Shown: piece after piece, positions 6,803 to 13,110 of the stretch
Numbering within the stretch: the first letter of the stretch is position 1
Layout of the letters: each line of letters starts with the position of its first letter
From: an uncultured Paraburkholderia sp.
GTDB lineage: Bacteria > Pseudomonadota > Gammaproteobacteria > Burkholderiales > Burkholderiaceae
DNA: 13,110 bases
Assembly (NCBI GenBank): GCA_937917025.1
Contig: CALFSF010000197.1
Coordinates: forward strand, 1 to 13,110
Direction of reading: 5' to 3'
Notes under the pieces: generated by a model
The model's database searches: none
The model's input: only the letters and a program-made list of their open reading frames with translations
What the model was told of the DNA's origin: nothing
Position numbers and translations under genes: made by a program

Positions 6803-8092
6803 ATGCTCTATCAAATGCACGAATTCCAGCGGGCACTCCTGAGCCCGCTCACCGCCTGGGCCCACGCCGCGTCGAAATCCTTCGCGAATCCGGCCAGCCC
6901 GCTGGCCTATGTGCCGGGCGCCACCCGTCTGTCCGCGGGCTACGAACTCCTGTATCGGCTCGGCAAGGATTACGAAAAACCCGAGTTCAATCTGCACCAG
7001 ATTGTTAAAGACGGTCACAAGATTCCGATCGTCGAGCAAACCGTGATCGAAAAGCCGTTTTGCCGCCTGCTGCGCTTCAAGCGTTACGCCGACGACAGCG
7101 ACGCCGTCACGCAACTGAAGGACGAGCCGATCGTGCTGGTGTGCGCGCCGCTGTCGGGCCATCACTCCACGCTGCTGCGCGACACCGTGCGCACGCTGCT
7201 GCAGGACCACAAGGTGTACATCACCGACTGGATCGATGCGCGCATGGTGCCGCTCGAAGACGGCGCGTTCCATCTCGACGACTACGTCGAATACATTCAG
7301 GAGTTCATCCGTCACATCGGCGCGAAGGATCTGCACGTGATCTCGGTGTGCCAGCCGACCGTGCCGGTACTCGCGGCGATTTCGCTGATGGCGAGCCGCG
7401 GCGAGGACACGCCGCGCACGATGACGATGATGGGTGGTCCGATCGACGCCCGCAAGAGCCCGACCGCGGTGAATTCGCTCGCCACGCAGCACTCGTACGA
7501 ATGGTTCGACAACAACGTGATCTACACGGTGCCGCCGAACTATCCGGGCGTCGGCCGCAAGGTTTATCCGGGCTTTCTGCAGCACACCGGCTTCGTCGCG
7601 ATGAATCCGGAACGGCACGCCGCGTCGCACTGGGATTACTACCAGAGCCTGATGCGTGGCGACGAGGAAGACGCCGAGCAGCATCGCCGCTTCTACGACG
7701 AATACAACGCCGTGCTCGACATGGCCGCTGAGTACTACCTGGAGACGATCCAGATCGTCTTCCAGGAATTCCGTCTGGCGGAAGGAACCTGGGAAGTGGC
7801 CGGCGAGCTGGTGCGTCCGCAGGATATCCGGCGCACGGCCCTTTTCACGATCGAGGGCGAACTCGACGACATCTCGGGCAGCGGTCAGACACGCGCCGCG
7901 CAGGAACTGTGCAGCGGCATTTCAGAGAAGAACAAGCGCCACTTCACCGCCGAAAAGTGCGGTCATTACGGGATTTTCTCGGGCCGTCGCTGGCGCACGA
8001 TCATCTATCCGCAACTGCGCGACTTCATCCTCGAGCACAACAAGCCGCTCAAGGCGGAAAAGAAGGAAAAGGTCGAAGCGCAGCAGGCCTGA
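6803..8092 (+). CDS. phaZ: Intracellular polyhydroxybutyrate depolymerase PhaZ
   Basis: Hydrolyses native intracellular PHB granules to release 3-hydroxybutyrate units, mobilising stored carbon. The 429-residue protein has the alpha/beta-hydrolase core of the intracellular PhaZ family. The nucleophile is cysteine rather than serine, in VISVCQPTVP at 179-188. The triad Cys183, Asp355 (in EGELDD) and His388 (in KCGHYG) falls at exactly the positions I recall for Cupriavidus necator PhaZ1, which makes the call strong. There is no signal peptide, as expected for a granule-associated enzyme; the C-terminus is Lys/Glu-rich. I chose the ATG at 6803 because GGAG lies 5 bases upstream; the frame remains open to 6752, but the added 17 codons lack a ribosome site. 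It converges on the TetR gene. The GH15 gene precedes it, but a 197-base gap with its own promoter suggests separate transcription. Confidence 0.95.
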   Translation: MLYQMHEFQRALLSPLTAWAHAASKSFANPASPLAYVPGATRLSAGYELLYRLGKDYEKPEFNLHQIVKDGHKIPIVEQTVIEKPFCRLLRFKRYADDSDAVTQLKDEPIVLVCAPLSGHHSTLLRDTVRTLLQDHKVYITDWIDARMVPLEDGAFHLDDYVEYIQEFIRHIGAKDLHVISVCQPTVPVLAAISLMASRGEDTPRTMTMMGGPIDARKSPTAVNSLATQHSYEWFDNNVIYTVPPNYPGVGRKVYPGFLQHTGFVAMNPERHAASHWDYYQSLMRGDEEDAEQHRRFYDEYNAVLDMAAEYYLETIQIVFQEFRLAEGTWEVAGELVRPQDIRRTALFTIEGELDDISGSGQTRAAQELCSGISEKNKRHFTAEKCGHYGIFSGRRWRTIIYPQLRDFILEHNKPLKAEKKEKVEAQQA

Positions 8093-8107
8093 TGCCGCGA
8101 ATATGCA

Positions 8108-8138
8108 GTGGGCCGCGCCGATGAACGGCGCGGCCCAC
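8108..8138. terminator. 13-bp hairpin between convergent phaZ and tetR
   Basis: GTGGGCCGCGCCG (8108-8120) pairs perfectly with CGGCGCGGCCCAC (8126-8138) around a 5-nt loop. It lies 15 bases past the phaZ stop and 62 bases from the end of the TetR gene. Being symmetric, it can act in both directions. Neither side carries a strong U tract, so termination efficiency is uncertain. Confidence 0.65.
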
Positions 8139-8200
8139 GACGCATCCAGTCACAGTCGCGACAGACAGGTAACGCACCGGCGGCACGCCGGGCGTCGCTA

Positions 8201-8833
8201 CTAGCGTCGCATCAGGTAAGCCAGCAGCAACTCGGTGTTCATCTGCACGATTTCGCTGCGCTCGCTCGCCGAGCTGAAATCGCGGCCGAGCGTCGCTTCG
8301 AGCGTGAAGCGGTTCGACACGATGTAATACCCCATCCCCGACAACGTCACGTAGAAGCGCAGCGGATCCACGTTCGTGCGAAAGAGCCCCGCGCGCTGGC
8401 CGCGCTCCAGGATGTTGCCGAGCGTCGAGACGATCGGCGAGATCATTTCGCGGATGCGCGTCGACTTCTGCATGTAGCGCGCCTCATGCAGGTTCTCGTT
8501 GTTCACGAGACGAAGCAGTTCGGGGTGATCGCGGTAGTAGTCCCAGACGAAATGCGCGAGCCGCGTGATGGCCTCGACGGGTGCGAAGCCGGCGAGGTCG
8601 AGCGTGCGTTCGGCTTCGGTGAGCGCGCTGAACGCGTGCTCCAGAACAGCGGTGAACAGTTGCTCCTTGCTACCGAAGTAGTAATAGAGCATGCGTTCAT
8701 TGGTTTCCGCGCGGCGGGCGATCTGGTCGACGCGCGCGCCGAACAGCCCACCATTTGCAAATTCCTCTGCCGCCGCGAGCAGGATGCGGCGACGGGTGCC
8801 TTCAGGATCTCTTTTGATTTTCGGCTGATTCAT
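8201..8833 (-). CDS. TetR/AcrR family transcriptional regulator
   Basis: A 210-residue one-component repressor-type regulator. The N-terminal TetR helix-turn-helix spans about residues 13-60: an RRRILLAAAEEFANGG helix, FGARVDQIARRAETNERMLYYYFGSKEQLF as the recognition region, then a long ligand-binding domain in which I see no diagnostic ligand motif. I chose the ATG at 8833 because it gives the standard TetR length and start; the Shine-Dalgarno sequence is weak. It diverges from rnfB across a 317-base gap holding an inverted repeat over its own candidate promoter, which fits autoregulation and possibly control of rnfB-nth. It also converges on phaZ, so a role in PHB metabolism cannot be ruled out. 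The effector is unknown. Confidence 0.9.
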   Translation of the reverse strand: MNQPKIKRDPEGTRRRILLAAAEEFANGGLFGARVDQIARRAETNERMLYYYFGSKEQLFTAVLEHAFSALTEAERTLDLAGFAPVEAITRLAHFVWDYYRDHPELLRLVNNENLHEARYMQKSTRIREMISPIVSTLGNILERGQRAGLFRTNVDPLRFYVTLSGMGYYIVSNRFTLEATLGRDFSSASERSEIVQMNTELLLAYLMRR

Positions 8834-8972
8834 GGTGGCATCGTGCTTCGTGAGCCGCGTTATCCGGATCGTGCCGCCGGCCTCTCCTCTCCTCGGCCAG
8901 GTACCCGCGGCACTGAGCGGGCGCGCCATGGTTGGGGAACACCCTGTTGCGGTCTTTCGAGAAAGCGCTTCG

Positions 8973-9000
8973 ATTATGGCACATGGTTTGCGAAGCACAA
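8973..9000 (-). promoter_or_regulatory. Candidate tetR promoter inside an inverted repeat
   Basis: On the minus strand TTGTGC (8995-9000) and CATAAT (8973-8978) are 16 bases apart. The arms CGAAGC (8991-8996) and GCTTCG (8967-8972) flank the -10, so a dimer bound there would shut the promoter, as is usual for TetR autoregulation. The -35 is weak (three of six), hence low confidence. Confidence 0.35.
8977..8991 (+). promoter_or_regulatory. Sigma-54 (RpoN)-type -24/-12 element upstream of rnfB
   Basis: TGGCAC (8977-8982) is followed after exactly 5 bases by TTGC (8988-8991), giving the invariant GG and GC dinucleotides with 10 bases between them, as the sigma-54 consensus TGGCAC-N5-TTGC demands. 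Transcription would start near 9003, about 150 bases before the rnfB start. No enhancer site could be assigned. It overlaps the candidate tetR promoter on the other strand. Confidence 0.5.
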
Positions 9001-9150
9001 TCAGGGAAATCGGCGATAATCCCTTATTTGGCGCAAGCCCCGCCGCGCAAGCGCTCCAGCCTTGTCGCACTCCGTGCCGTACACCGTTGTCGCGCCCCCG
9101 GACGGGCTCCGCTTCATGCCCCGCCCCGGCCGCCCGCAAGCCCTGATGTC

Positions 9151-10035
9151 GTGACCGTGACCGATTCCATAACACTAGCCGATCGCATCGAAGATCTGCT
9201 GCCCCAGACGCAATGCACAAAGTGCGGTTACACCGGTTGCCGCCCCTACGCCGAAGCCATCGCCAGCGGCGAGGCCGGCTACAACCAGTGCCCGCCTGGC
9301 GGCGCCGAGGGCATCGCACGCCTTGCCGGCCTGCTCGGTCGGCCACTGATTCCGCTGAACCCGGAGAACGGCGTCGAGCGTCCACGCCCGGTGGCCGTCA
9401 TCGACGAAACCCTCTGCATCGGCTGCACGCTGTGCATGCAGGCGTGTCCGGTCGACGCGATCGTCGGGGCGCCTAAACAGATGCACACGATGATCGCCGC
9501 GCTCTGCACCGGATGCGATCTTTGTGTTCCGCCCTGCCCCGTCGACTGTATCGCGATGGTGCCGGTCACCGGCGAGCGCACCGGATGGGATGCGTGGTCG
9601 CAACCGCTCGCCGACGCCGCCCGCGAACGCTACGAAGCGCGCAACGCGCGGCTCGCGCGCGAGCGCGAAGCCGCCGAAGCGCGCGCCGCCGCGCGCCGGG
9701 CACCAGGCGCCGCCCCCGCTGTCGCGGCTGCGTCCGGCGCGGCTGTGGTTGCTGCCGCGCCTTCCACGCCGTCGCCAGGGCTCGCCGACGATCCCGAAGC
9801 GAAGAAACGCGCGATCATCCAGGCGGCGCTCGAACGTGCCCGCAAGAAGAAGGAAGAACTCGCGGCGCAAGGCAAAGGTCCGCTGAACACACAGCAGGTC
9901 AGCGCCGACGTTCAGGCGCAGATCGACGCCGCCGAAGCGCGCCGCCGCCGGCTTGGCGTCGCGCGGGATGGCAGCGGTAGCGACATTGACCCGGCGGCAG
10001 AAGACGCTCCCGGCAACCCCTCACAGGAACCCTGA
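9151..10035 (+). CDS. rnfB: RnfB-like polyferredoxin (electron transport complex subunit RsxB), orphan
   Basis: A 294-residue iron-sulfur electron carrier related to subunit B of the Rnf/Rsx complex, which passes electrons between NADH and ferredoxin or, in E. coli Rsx, keeps SoxR reduced. Residues 22-47 are the RnfB-type 4Fe-4S domain (Cys22, 25, 30, 47). Two bacterial ferredoxin clusters follow: Cys89/92/95/99 and Cys119/122/125/129. The N-terminal membrane helix of E. coli RsxB is missing, so the protein should be soluble. After residue ~145 comes a charged helix, an Ala/Pro linker and a Lys-rich motif (AKKRAIIQAALERARKKKEE, 217-236) that resembles the C-terminal repeats of RnfC. The GTG start at 9151 gives the family's usual opening; a second GTG at 9157 is possible and neither has a clear ribosome site. 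No other rnf gene is nearby; nth follows after 8 bases, so the two are probably co-transcribed. Confidence 0.88.
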   Translation: MTVTDSITLADRIEDLLPQTQCTKCGYTGCRPYAEAIASGEAGYNQCPPGGAEGIARLAGLLGRPLIPLNPENGVERPRPVAVIDETLCIGCTLCMQACPVDAIVGAPKQMHTMIAALCTGCDLCVPPCPVDCIAMVPVTGERTGWDAWSQPLADAARERYEARNARLAREREAAEARAAARRAPGAAPAVAAASGAAVVAAAPSTPSPGLADDPEAKKRAIIQAALERARKKKEELAAQGKGPLNTQQVSADVQAQIDAAEARRRRLGVARDGSGSDIDPAAEDAPGNPSQEP

Positions 10036-10043
10036 CCGCCAGC

Positions 10044-10688
10044 ATGAACGCGAACAAACGCCGCGCGATCTTCGAGACGCTGCAGGAACTCAACCCGCAT
10101 CCGACCACCGAACTCGAATACACGACGCCGTTCGAGCTGCTGATCGCCGTCATGCTGTCGGCGCAGGCCACCGACGTGTCGGTCAACAAGGCGATGCGCA
10201 AGATGTTCCCGGTCGCGAACACGCCGCAAACGGTCTTCGCGCTCGGCGAAGATGGTGTCGCCGGCTACATCAGGACGATCGGTCTTTATCGCACGAAGGC
10301 GAAGAACGTCATCGCGACCTGCCGCATCCTGCTCGACCAGTTCGGCGGCGAAGTGCCCGACGACCGCGAGGCGCTGGAGAGTCTGCCGGGCGTCGGCCGC
10401 AAGACCGCGAACGTGATCCTGAACACCGCGTTCGGCCATCCGGTGATCGCCGTCGACACGCACATCTTTCGGGTTGCCAATCGAACCGGACTCGCGCCGG
10501 GCAAGGACGTGCGCGCCGTCGAAATCGCGCTGGAGAAGTTCACCCCTCCCGCGTTCCAGCACGACGCGCATCACTGGCTGATCCTGCACGGGCGTTATGT
10601 GTGCAAGGCGCGCCGGCCGGAATGCTGGCATTGCGCGATCGAGCCGCTGTGCGAATACCGGCCGAAGACGCCGCCGCCCGAGCTTTGA
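10044..10688 (+). CDS. nth: Endonuclease III (DNA glycosylase/AP lyase)
   Basis: Base-excision repair enzyme that removes oxidised pyrimidines and cleaves the backbone at the abasic site. The 214 residues align closely in length with E. coli Nth. The helix-hairpin-helix LPGVGRKTA spans 114-122 with the catalytic Lys120, and Asp138 sits in AVDTHIFRVANR. The C-terminal 4Fe-4S loop has the C-X6-C-X2-C-X5-C pattern at Cys187, 194, 197 and 203. All key residues carry the E. coli numbers. The ATG is 8 bases past the rnfB stop; AGGAA at 10025-10029 is a distant ribosome site. Co-transcription with an Fe-S electron carrier is suggestive for an Fe-S enzyme, and in E. coli nth also ends the rsx operon. 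Confidence 0.97.
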   Translation: MNANKRRAIFETLQELNPHPTTELEYTTPFELLIAVMLSAQATDVSVNKAMRKMFPVANTPQTVFALGEDGVAGYIRTIGLYRTKAKNVIATCRILLDQFGGEVPDDREALESLPGVGRKTANVILNTAFGHPVIAVDTHIFRVANRTGLAPGKDVRAVEIALEKFTPPAFQHDAHHWLILHGRYVCKARRPECWHCAIEPLCEYRPKTPPPEL

Positions 10689-10764
10689 ACGGCAACGCCG
10701 AATATCGCAGGCGGCCCTGTCGGCGCGGCCGCGCATTGTCGCCAGAACCCGCGCCGTCAGCGAG

Positions 10765-10786
10765 CGTTGGCCCAACGACGTAAAAT
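10765..10786 (+). promoter_or_regulatory. 13-bp palindrome next to a -10-like hexamer before DUF1841
   Basis: CGTTGGCCCAACG (10765-10777) has perfect 6-bp arms around one central base, and TAAAAT (10781-10786), five of six to the -10 consensus, starts 3 bases later. The palindrome occupies the promoter spacer, so it is a candidate operator. No good -35 is visible. The 149-base gap after nth suggests DUF1841 has its own promoter. Confidence 0.35.
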
Positions 10787-10837
10787 GGCGACTTGTGGTT
10801 GCGACACGCACGCCCTCCTCATTCGATACAGCCCACG

Positions 10838-11272
10838 ATGTTCAATCCCAGCCGCGACGAAGTTCGCCTCTTTTTCACCGACACCTGGCGCAAGCAGCGC
10901 GCGGGTGAAATCCTGACGCCGCTCGAAGCGATTGCCGCCGACTGGATCGTCGAGCACCCCGAGTATCACGCGGACCTCACGAACGCCGAAGCCGCGCCGT
11001 CGCAGGATTACTCGCCGGAGCGCGGCCAGACGAACCCGTTCCTGCATCTGTCGATGCATCTGGCGATCACCGAACAGCTGTCGATCGACCAGCCGCCGGG
11101 CATCCGCGCGGCGCACGAGCGGCTCGCATCGCGACTCGGTTCGACGCACGACGCCCAGCACGCGATCATGGATTGCCTCGGCGAAACGATCTGGGAAGCG
11201 CAGCGCACCGGCACGCCGCCGGACACCGACGCGTACCTCGCCCGCATCGAACGCCGCGCATCACGCGACTGA
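10838..11272 (+). CDS. DUF1841 family protein
   Basis: A 144-residue soluble protein recognised as DUF1841 (Pfam PF08897), a proteobacterial family with no assigned function. It opens MFNPSRDEVRLFF and has a central HPEYHADL-containing segment at about 35-42 followed by NPFLHLSMHLAITEQLSIDQPPG at about 66-88, whose clustered His residues are the conserved-looking core; metal binding is possible but unproven. No signal peptide or membrane segment is present. I chose the ATG at 10838 because it gives the typical family start; the frame extends upstream only through a TTG at 10793. It follows nth in the same direction but probably has its own promoter. A strong terminator follows. Confidence 0.85.
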   Translation: MFNPSRDEVRLFFTDTWRKQRAGEILTPLEAIAADWIVEHPEYHADLTNAEAAPSQDYSPERGQTNPFLHLSMHLAITEQLSIDQPPGIRAAHERLASRLGSTHDAQHAIMDCLGETIWEAQRTGTPPDTDAYLARIERRASRD

Positions 11273-11280
11273 CCGCCTCC

Positions 11281-11306
11281 ACGCCGTCATACCGTCACGC
11301 CGTCAT
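11281..11306. repeat. Direct repeat ACGCCGTCAT with a related unit between
   Basis: ACGCCGTCAT occurs at 11281-11290 and 11297-11306, separated by ACCGTC. It lies just after the DUF1841 stop and resembles the CACGGCRT units after ftsK and the CGTCA units at 3762-3776. Confidence 0.5.
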
Positions 11307-11362
11307 GCCGCCCGCGGGCGCCGGATCCGAAGCCCGCGGAATGCAATACCGAAGCCCCAAAG

Positions 11363-11396
11363 CAAAACACCCTGCCAGAAGCAGGGTGTTTTGTTT
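11363..11396. terminator. Strong bidirectional intrinsic terminator
   Basis: A perfect 13-bp stem (11363-11375 with 11381-11393) encloses the loop CAGAA. The plus strand ends in TTTTGTTT and the minus strand in TTTTGCTTT, so it should terminate both the DUF1841 transcript and the convergent cytochrome c transcript. It is the clearest terminator in the window. Confidence 0.92.
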
Positions 11397-11419
11397 CGAC
11401 GTGCTGAAAGACGCCGTGC

Positions 11420-11812
11420 TTACTTCTTCTGCACGAGATCGCCGTCGAGCGACTGGATGTAGGCCGCGAGGTCCTTCATGTCGCTTTGCGACAGACTTTG
11501 CACCTGCGCCTGCATGATCGGGTTGTTGCGACCGAGGTGCGGGTTGCTGGTGCCCATCTGATACTGGCGCAGCGCCCAGTAGACGTAGTCGGCGTGCTGG
11601 CCTGCGAGCTTCGGATATTCCGGGCTCACCGGCTTGTTCAGGTTCGGACCGTGGCAGGCCGCGCAGTTGTGCGCGTCGGCGAGCACCTTGCCGTTGGAGG
11701 CGTCGGCGGCATGCGCCGTGTTTGCCGCGACGAGGCCGGTGAATGCAACTGTCGCAACCGTCGCGCACGCGGCCTTCAATACCGTGTGGAGTGCCTGATG
11801 GGGCTTCTTCAT
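11420..11812 (-). CDS. Exported class I cytochrome c (second of a pair)
   Basis: A 130-residue periplasmic electron carrier. Residues 1-35 form a signal peptide (MKK, hydrophobic core, cleavage after AHA). The haem site is CAACH at 50-54, and Met100 in NNPIMQAQ is the likely sixth haem ligand, followed by LSQSDMKDLAAYI at 107-119, the typical C-terminal helix of class I/c4-like cytochromes. There is one haem, with no membrane anchor beyond the signal peptide. The start at 11812 is supported by AGGAG 5 bases upstream. It lies 49 bases downstream of a second cytochrome c in the same direction, probably one operon. The oxidase or dehydrogenase partner is not in the window. Confidence 0.93.
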   Translation of the reverse strand: MKKPHQALHTVLKAACATVATVAFTGLVAANTAHAADASNGKVLADAHNCAACHGPNLNKPVSPEYPKLAGQHADYVYWALRQYQMGTSNPHLGRNNPIMQAQVQSLSQSDMKDLAAYIQSLDGDLVQKK

Positions 11813-11861
11813 GAATTCTCCTATCCCGCGAATGTGGTGAACTGTGGGTGACCTGTACCGG

Positions 11862-12230
11862 TCACTTGTCGGGATTGTTCTTCGAAGAGGATGTCTGCGC
11901 CGCGTAGTACGCCGCGACGTCCGCGATGTCCTGATCCGACAGCGACGACGTAATGGCATGCATCGTTTCGAAATGGCGGTCGCCCTTCCGGTAGGCGCGC
12001 AGCGCGCTTTCGAGGTAGGCCTGGTTCTGGCCGCCCAGCATCGGCACCCGGTAGACCTCCGGGTACGCCGTGCGATATTCGGGGATGCCGTGGCAGCCGA
12101 TACACATCGCGACCTTGCCCTGGCCCGCCTTCGCGTTGCCGACGACGTCCGCTGCCTGCGCGCTGGCTGCAAAGCCTGCGAGCGCCGACAGCGCTGCGAT
12201 CACGAGGTGTTTGCCGACGATTCTGTTCAT
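11862..12230 (-). CDS. Exported class I cytochrome c (first of a pair)
   Basis: A 122-residue periplasmic monohaem cytochrome. The signal peptide covers about 1-26 with cleavage after AQA. The haem motif is CIGCH at 43-47 and the likely axial ligand is Met90 in FETMHAITSSLSDQDIADVAAYYA. It shares its layout with the downstream gene, so the two are probably diverged duplicates that together resemble the two halves of a dihaem cytochrome c4; that is inference. The ATG at 12230 is preceded by AGGTTAGAACCT, which contains only a weak ribosome site inside a short inverted repeat (12231-12242). First gene of a two-gene minus-strand operon, divergent from the MoxR gene. Confidence 0.92.
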   Translation of the reverse strand: MNRIVGKHLVIAALSALAGFAASAQAADVVGNAKAGQGKVAMCIGCHGIPEYRTAYPEVYRVPMLGGQNQAYLESALRAYRKGDRHFETMHAITSSLSDQDIADVAAYYAAQTSSSKNNPDK

Positions 12231-12581
12231 AGGTTCTAACCTGGCATGAGGGGAAAACGGGCGCCCGAAAAGGCAACGGCCTGCGCCGTTATTCTTGTAG
12301 AGGTGCCACGCAGGCCAAAAAAATCGCGCTAATTGTACCGCGACGCTACGCCGGGCGTCCACATGGCAGGCGCGAGACCGCCATTACCCTGCCGGCCCCG
12401 CATGCCGACGCCTTCATCGCGGGTACGTCGAGGGTGCGCTGAAGGCACTGCACGGACACTTCACCGGCACGGCACGTGCAGGCACACGCGGGCCGCGCCG
12501 GGTTCACACCCTACCCGAGCGTGCTTCGGCGCAACAGGGCTTCTGACTTATACTGGTCTTTTTCCAGGAGAGCAGTTCGCC
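12231..12581. other. Divergent region between the cytochrome c pair and moxR
   Basis: These 351 bases hold no supported gene. On the cytochrome side they contain a perfect palindrome CGGGCGCCCG (12258-12267) flanked on both sides by AAAA, a 6-bp hairpin (12275-12280 with 12285-12290), and TACAAT read on the minus strand (12332-12337), a plausible -10 without a clear -35. In the middle is a 7-bp inverted repeat CTGCACG (12448-12454)/CGTGCAG (12475-12481). The right end carries the MoxR start signals. Confidence 0.55.
12549..12571 (+). promoter_or_regulatory. Candidate -10 and ribosome site for the MoxR gene
   Basis: TATACT (12549-12554) matches the -10 consensus at five of six positions, and AGGAGA (12566-12571) is a good Shine-Dalgarno sequence 10 bases before the ATG at 12582. 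No clear -35 was found. The ribosome site fixes the MoxR start despite an open frame upstream. Confidence 0.5.

Positions 12582-13110
<529 letters not shown>

Larger units (their letters stand above)
8834..9150. other. Divergent tetR-rnfB intergenic region
   Basis: These 317 bases contain no supported gene. The rnfB frame is open upstream to at least 8932, but that stretch is Arg/Pro-rich and does not resemble RnfB. Control signals cluster at 8954-9020: CTTTCGAGAAAG (8954-8965, 5-bp arms), the palindrome AAGCGCTT (8963-8970), an inverted pair GCTTCG (8967-8972)/CGAAGC (8991-8996), a sigma-54-like element (8977-8991) and a GATAAT -10-like hexamer (9015-9020). The remainder is GC-rich and unremarkable. 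Confidence 0.6.

Noticed and set aside
8932..9150. In-frame N-terminal extension of RnfB
   Set aside because: The 73 extra residues do not resemble RnfB or a membrane helix, and they would place the candidate promoter elements inside the gene.
8834..9385. N-terminal extension of the TetR protein by up to 184 codons
   Set aside because: The extension overlaps the RnfB coding region on the other strand and would bury the helix-turn-helix, which is N-terminal in TetR proteins.
12363..12581. In-frame 73-codon extension upstream of the MoxR start
   Set aside because: The frame is open, but the translation is Arg/Pro/Thr-rich, and a -10-like TATACT and AGGAGA lie immediately before the ATG at 12582, where the family normally begins.

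Overview
The window looks like chromosomal DNA of a Burkholderiales betaproteobacterium, most likely Paraburkholderia or Burkholderia. This rests on the high GC content, the codon use, the intracellular PHB depolymerase whose catalytic residues fall at the same numbers as in Cupriavidus PhaZ, and the soluble orphan RnfB next to endonuclease III. The species is inferred from protein character, since no rRNA marker is present. There is no tRNA, rRNA, CRISPR array, insertion sequence or phage gene.

Layout, left to right. (1) 1-2292 (+): the C-terminal 763 residues of a large FtsK/SpoIIIE DNA translocase, cut by the left edge. (2) 2375-3604 (-): an exported beta-propeller lactonase. (3) 3843-3995 (+): a 50-residue DUF3096 membrane protein. 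(4) 4146-4391 (-): an unrecognised 81-residue protein. (5) 4707-6605 (+): a GH15 glucoamylase/trehalase-like hydrolase. (6) 6803-8092 (+): intracellular PHB depolymerase PhaZ, behind a leader with two palindromes. (7) 8201-8833 (-): a TetR regulator, divergent from (8) 9151-10035 (+), an orphan RnfB-like polyferredoxin, followed after 8 bases by (9) 10044-10688 (+), endonuclease III (nth). (10) 10838-11272 (+): a DUF1841 protein. (11) 11420-12230 (-): two tandem exported class I cytochromes c. (12) 12582-13110 (+): the start of a MoxR-type AAA+ ATPase, cut by the right edge.

How they fit together. Most genes are single transcription units in alternating directions, with hairpins between convergent pairs. 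Clear pairings are rnfB-nth, which echoes the E. coli order rsxABCDGE-nth but keeps only the B subunit, and the two cytochromes c. A lactonase, a glucan/trehalose-type hydrolase and PHB depolymerase give the left half a carbon-turnover flavour, but nothing in the sequence proves co-regulation. The most notable non-coding signals are a near-consensus sigma-54 (RpoN) -24/-12 element upstream of rnfB, inside an inverted repeat that also spans a candidate tetR promoter, and the palindrome cluster ahead of phaZ. I found no convincing new multi-gene system. The best leads are these regulatory regions, the rnfB-nth pair with its RnfC-like tail, and the 81-residue orphan protein.
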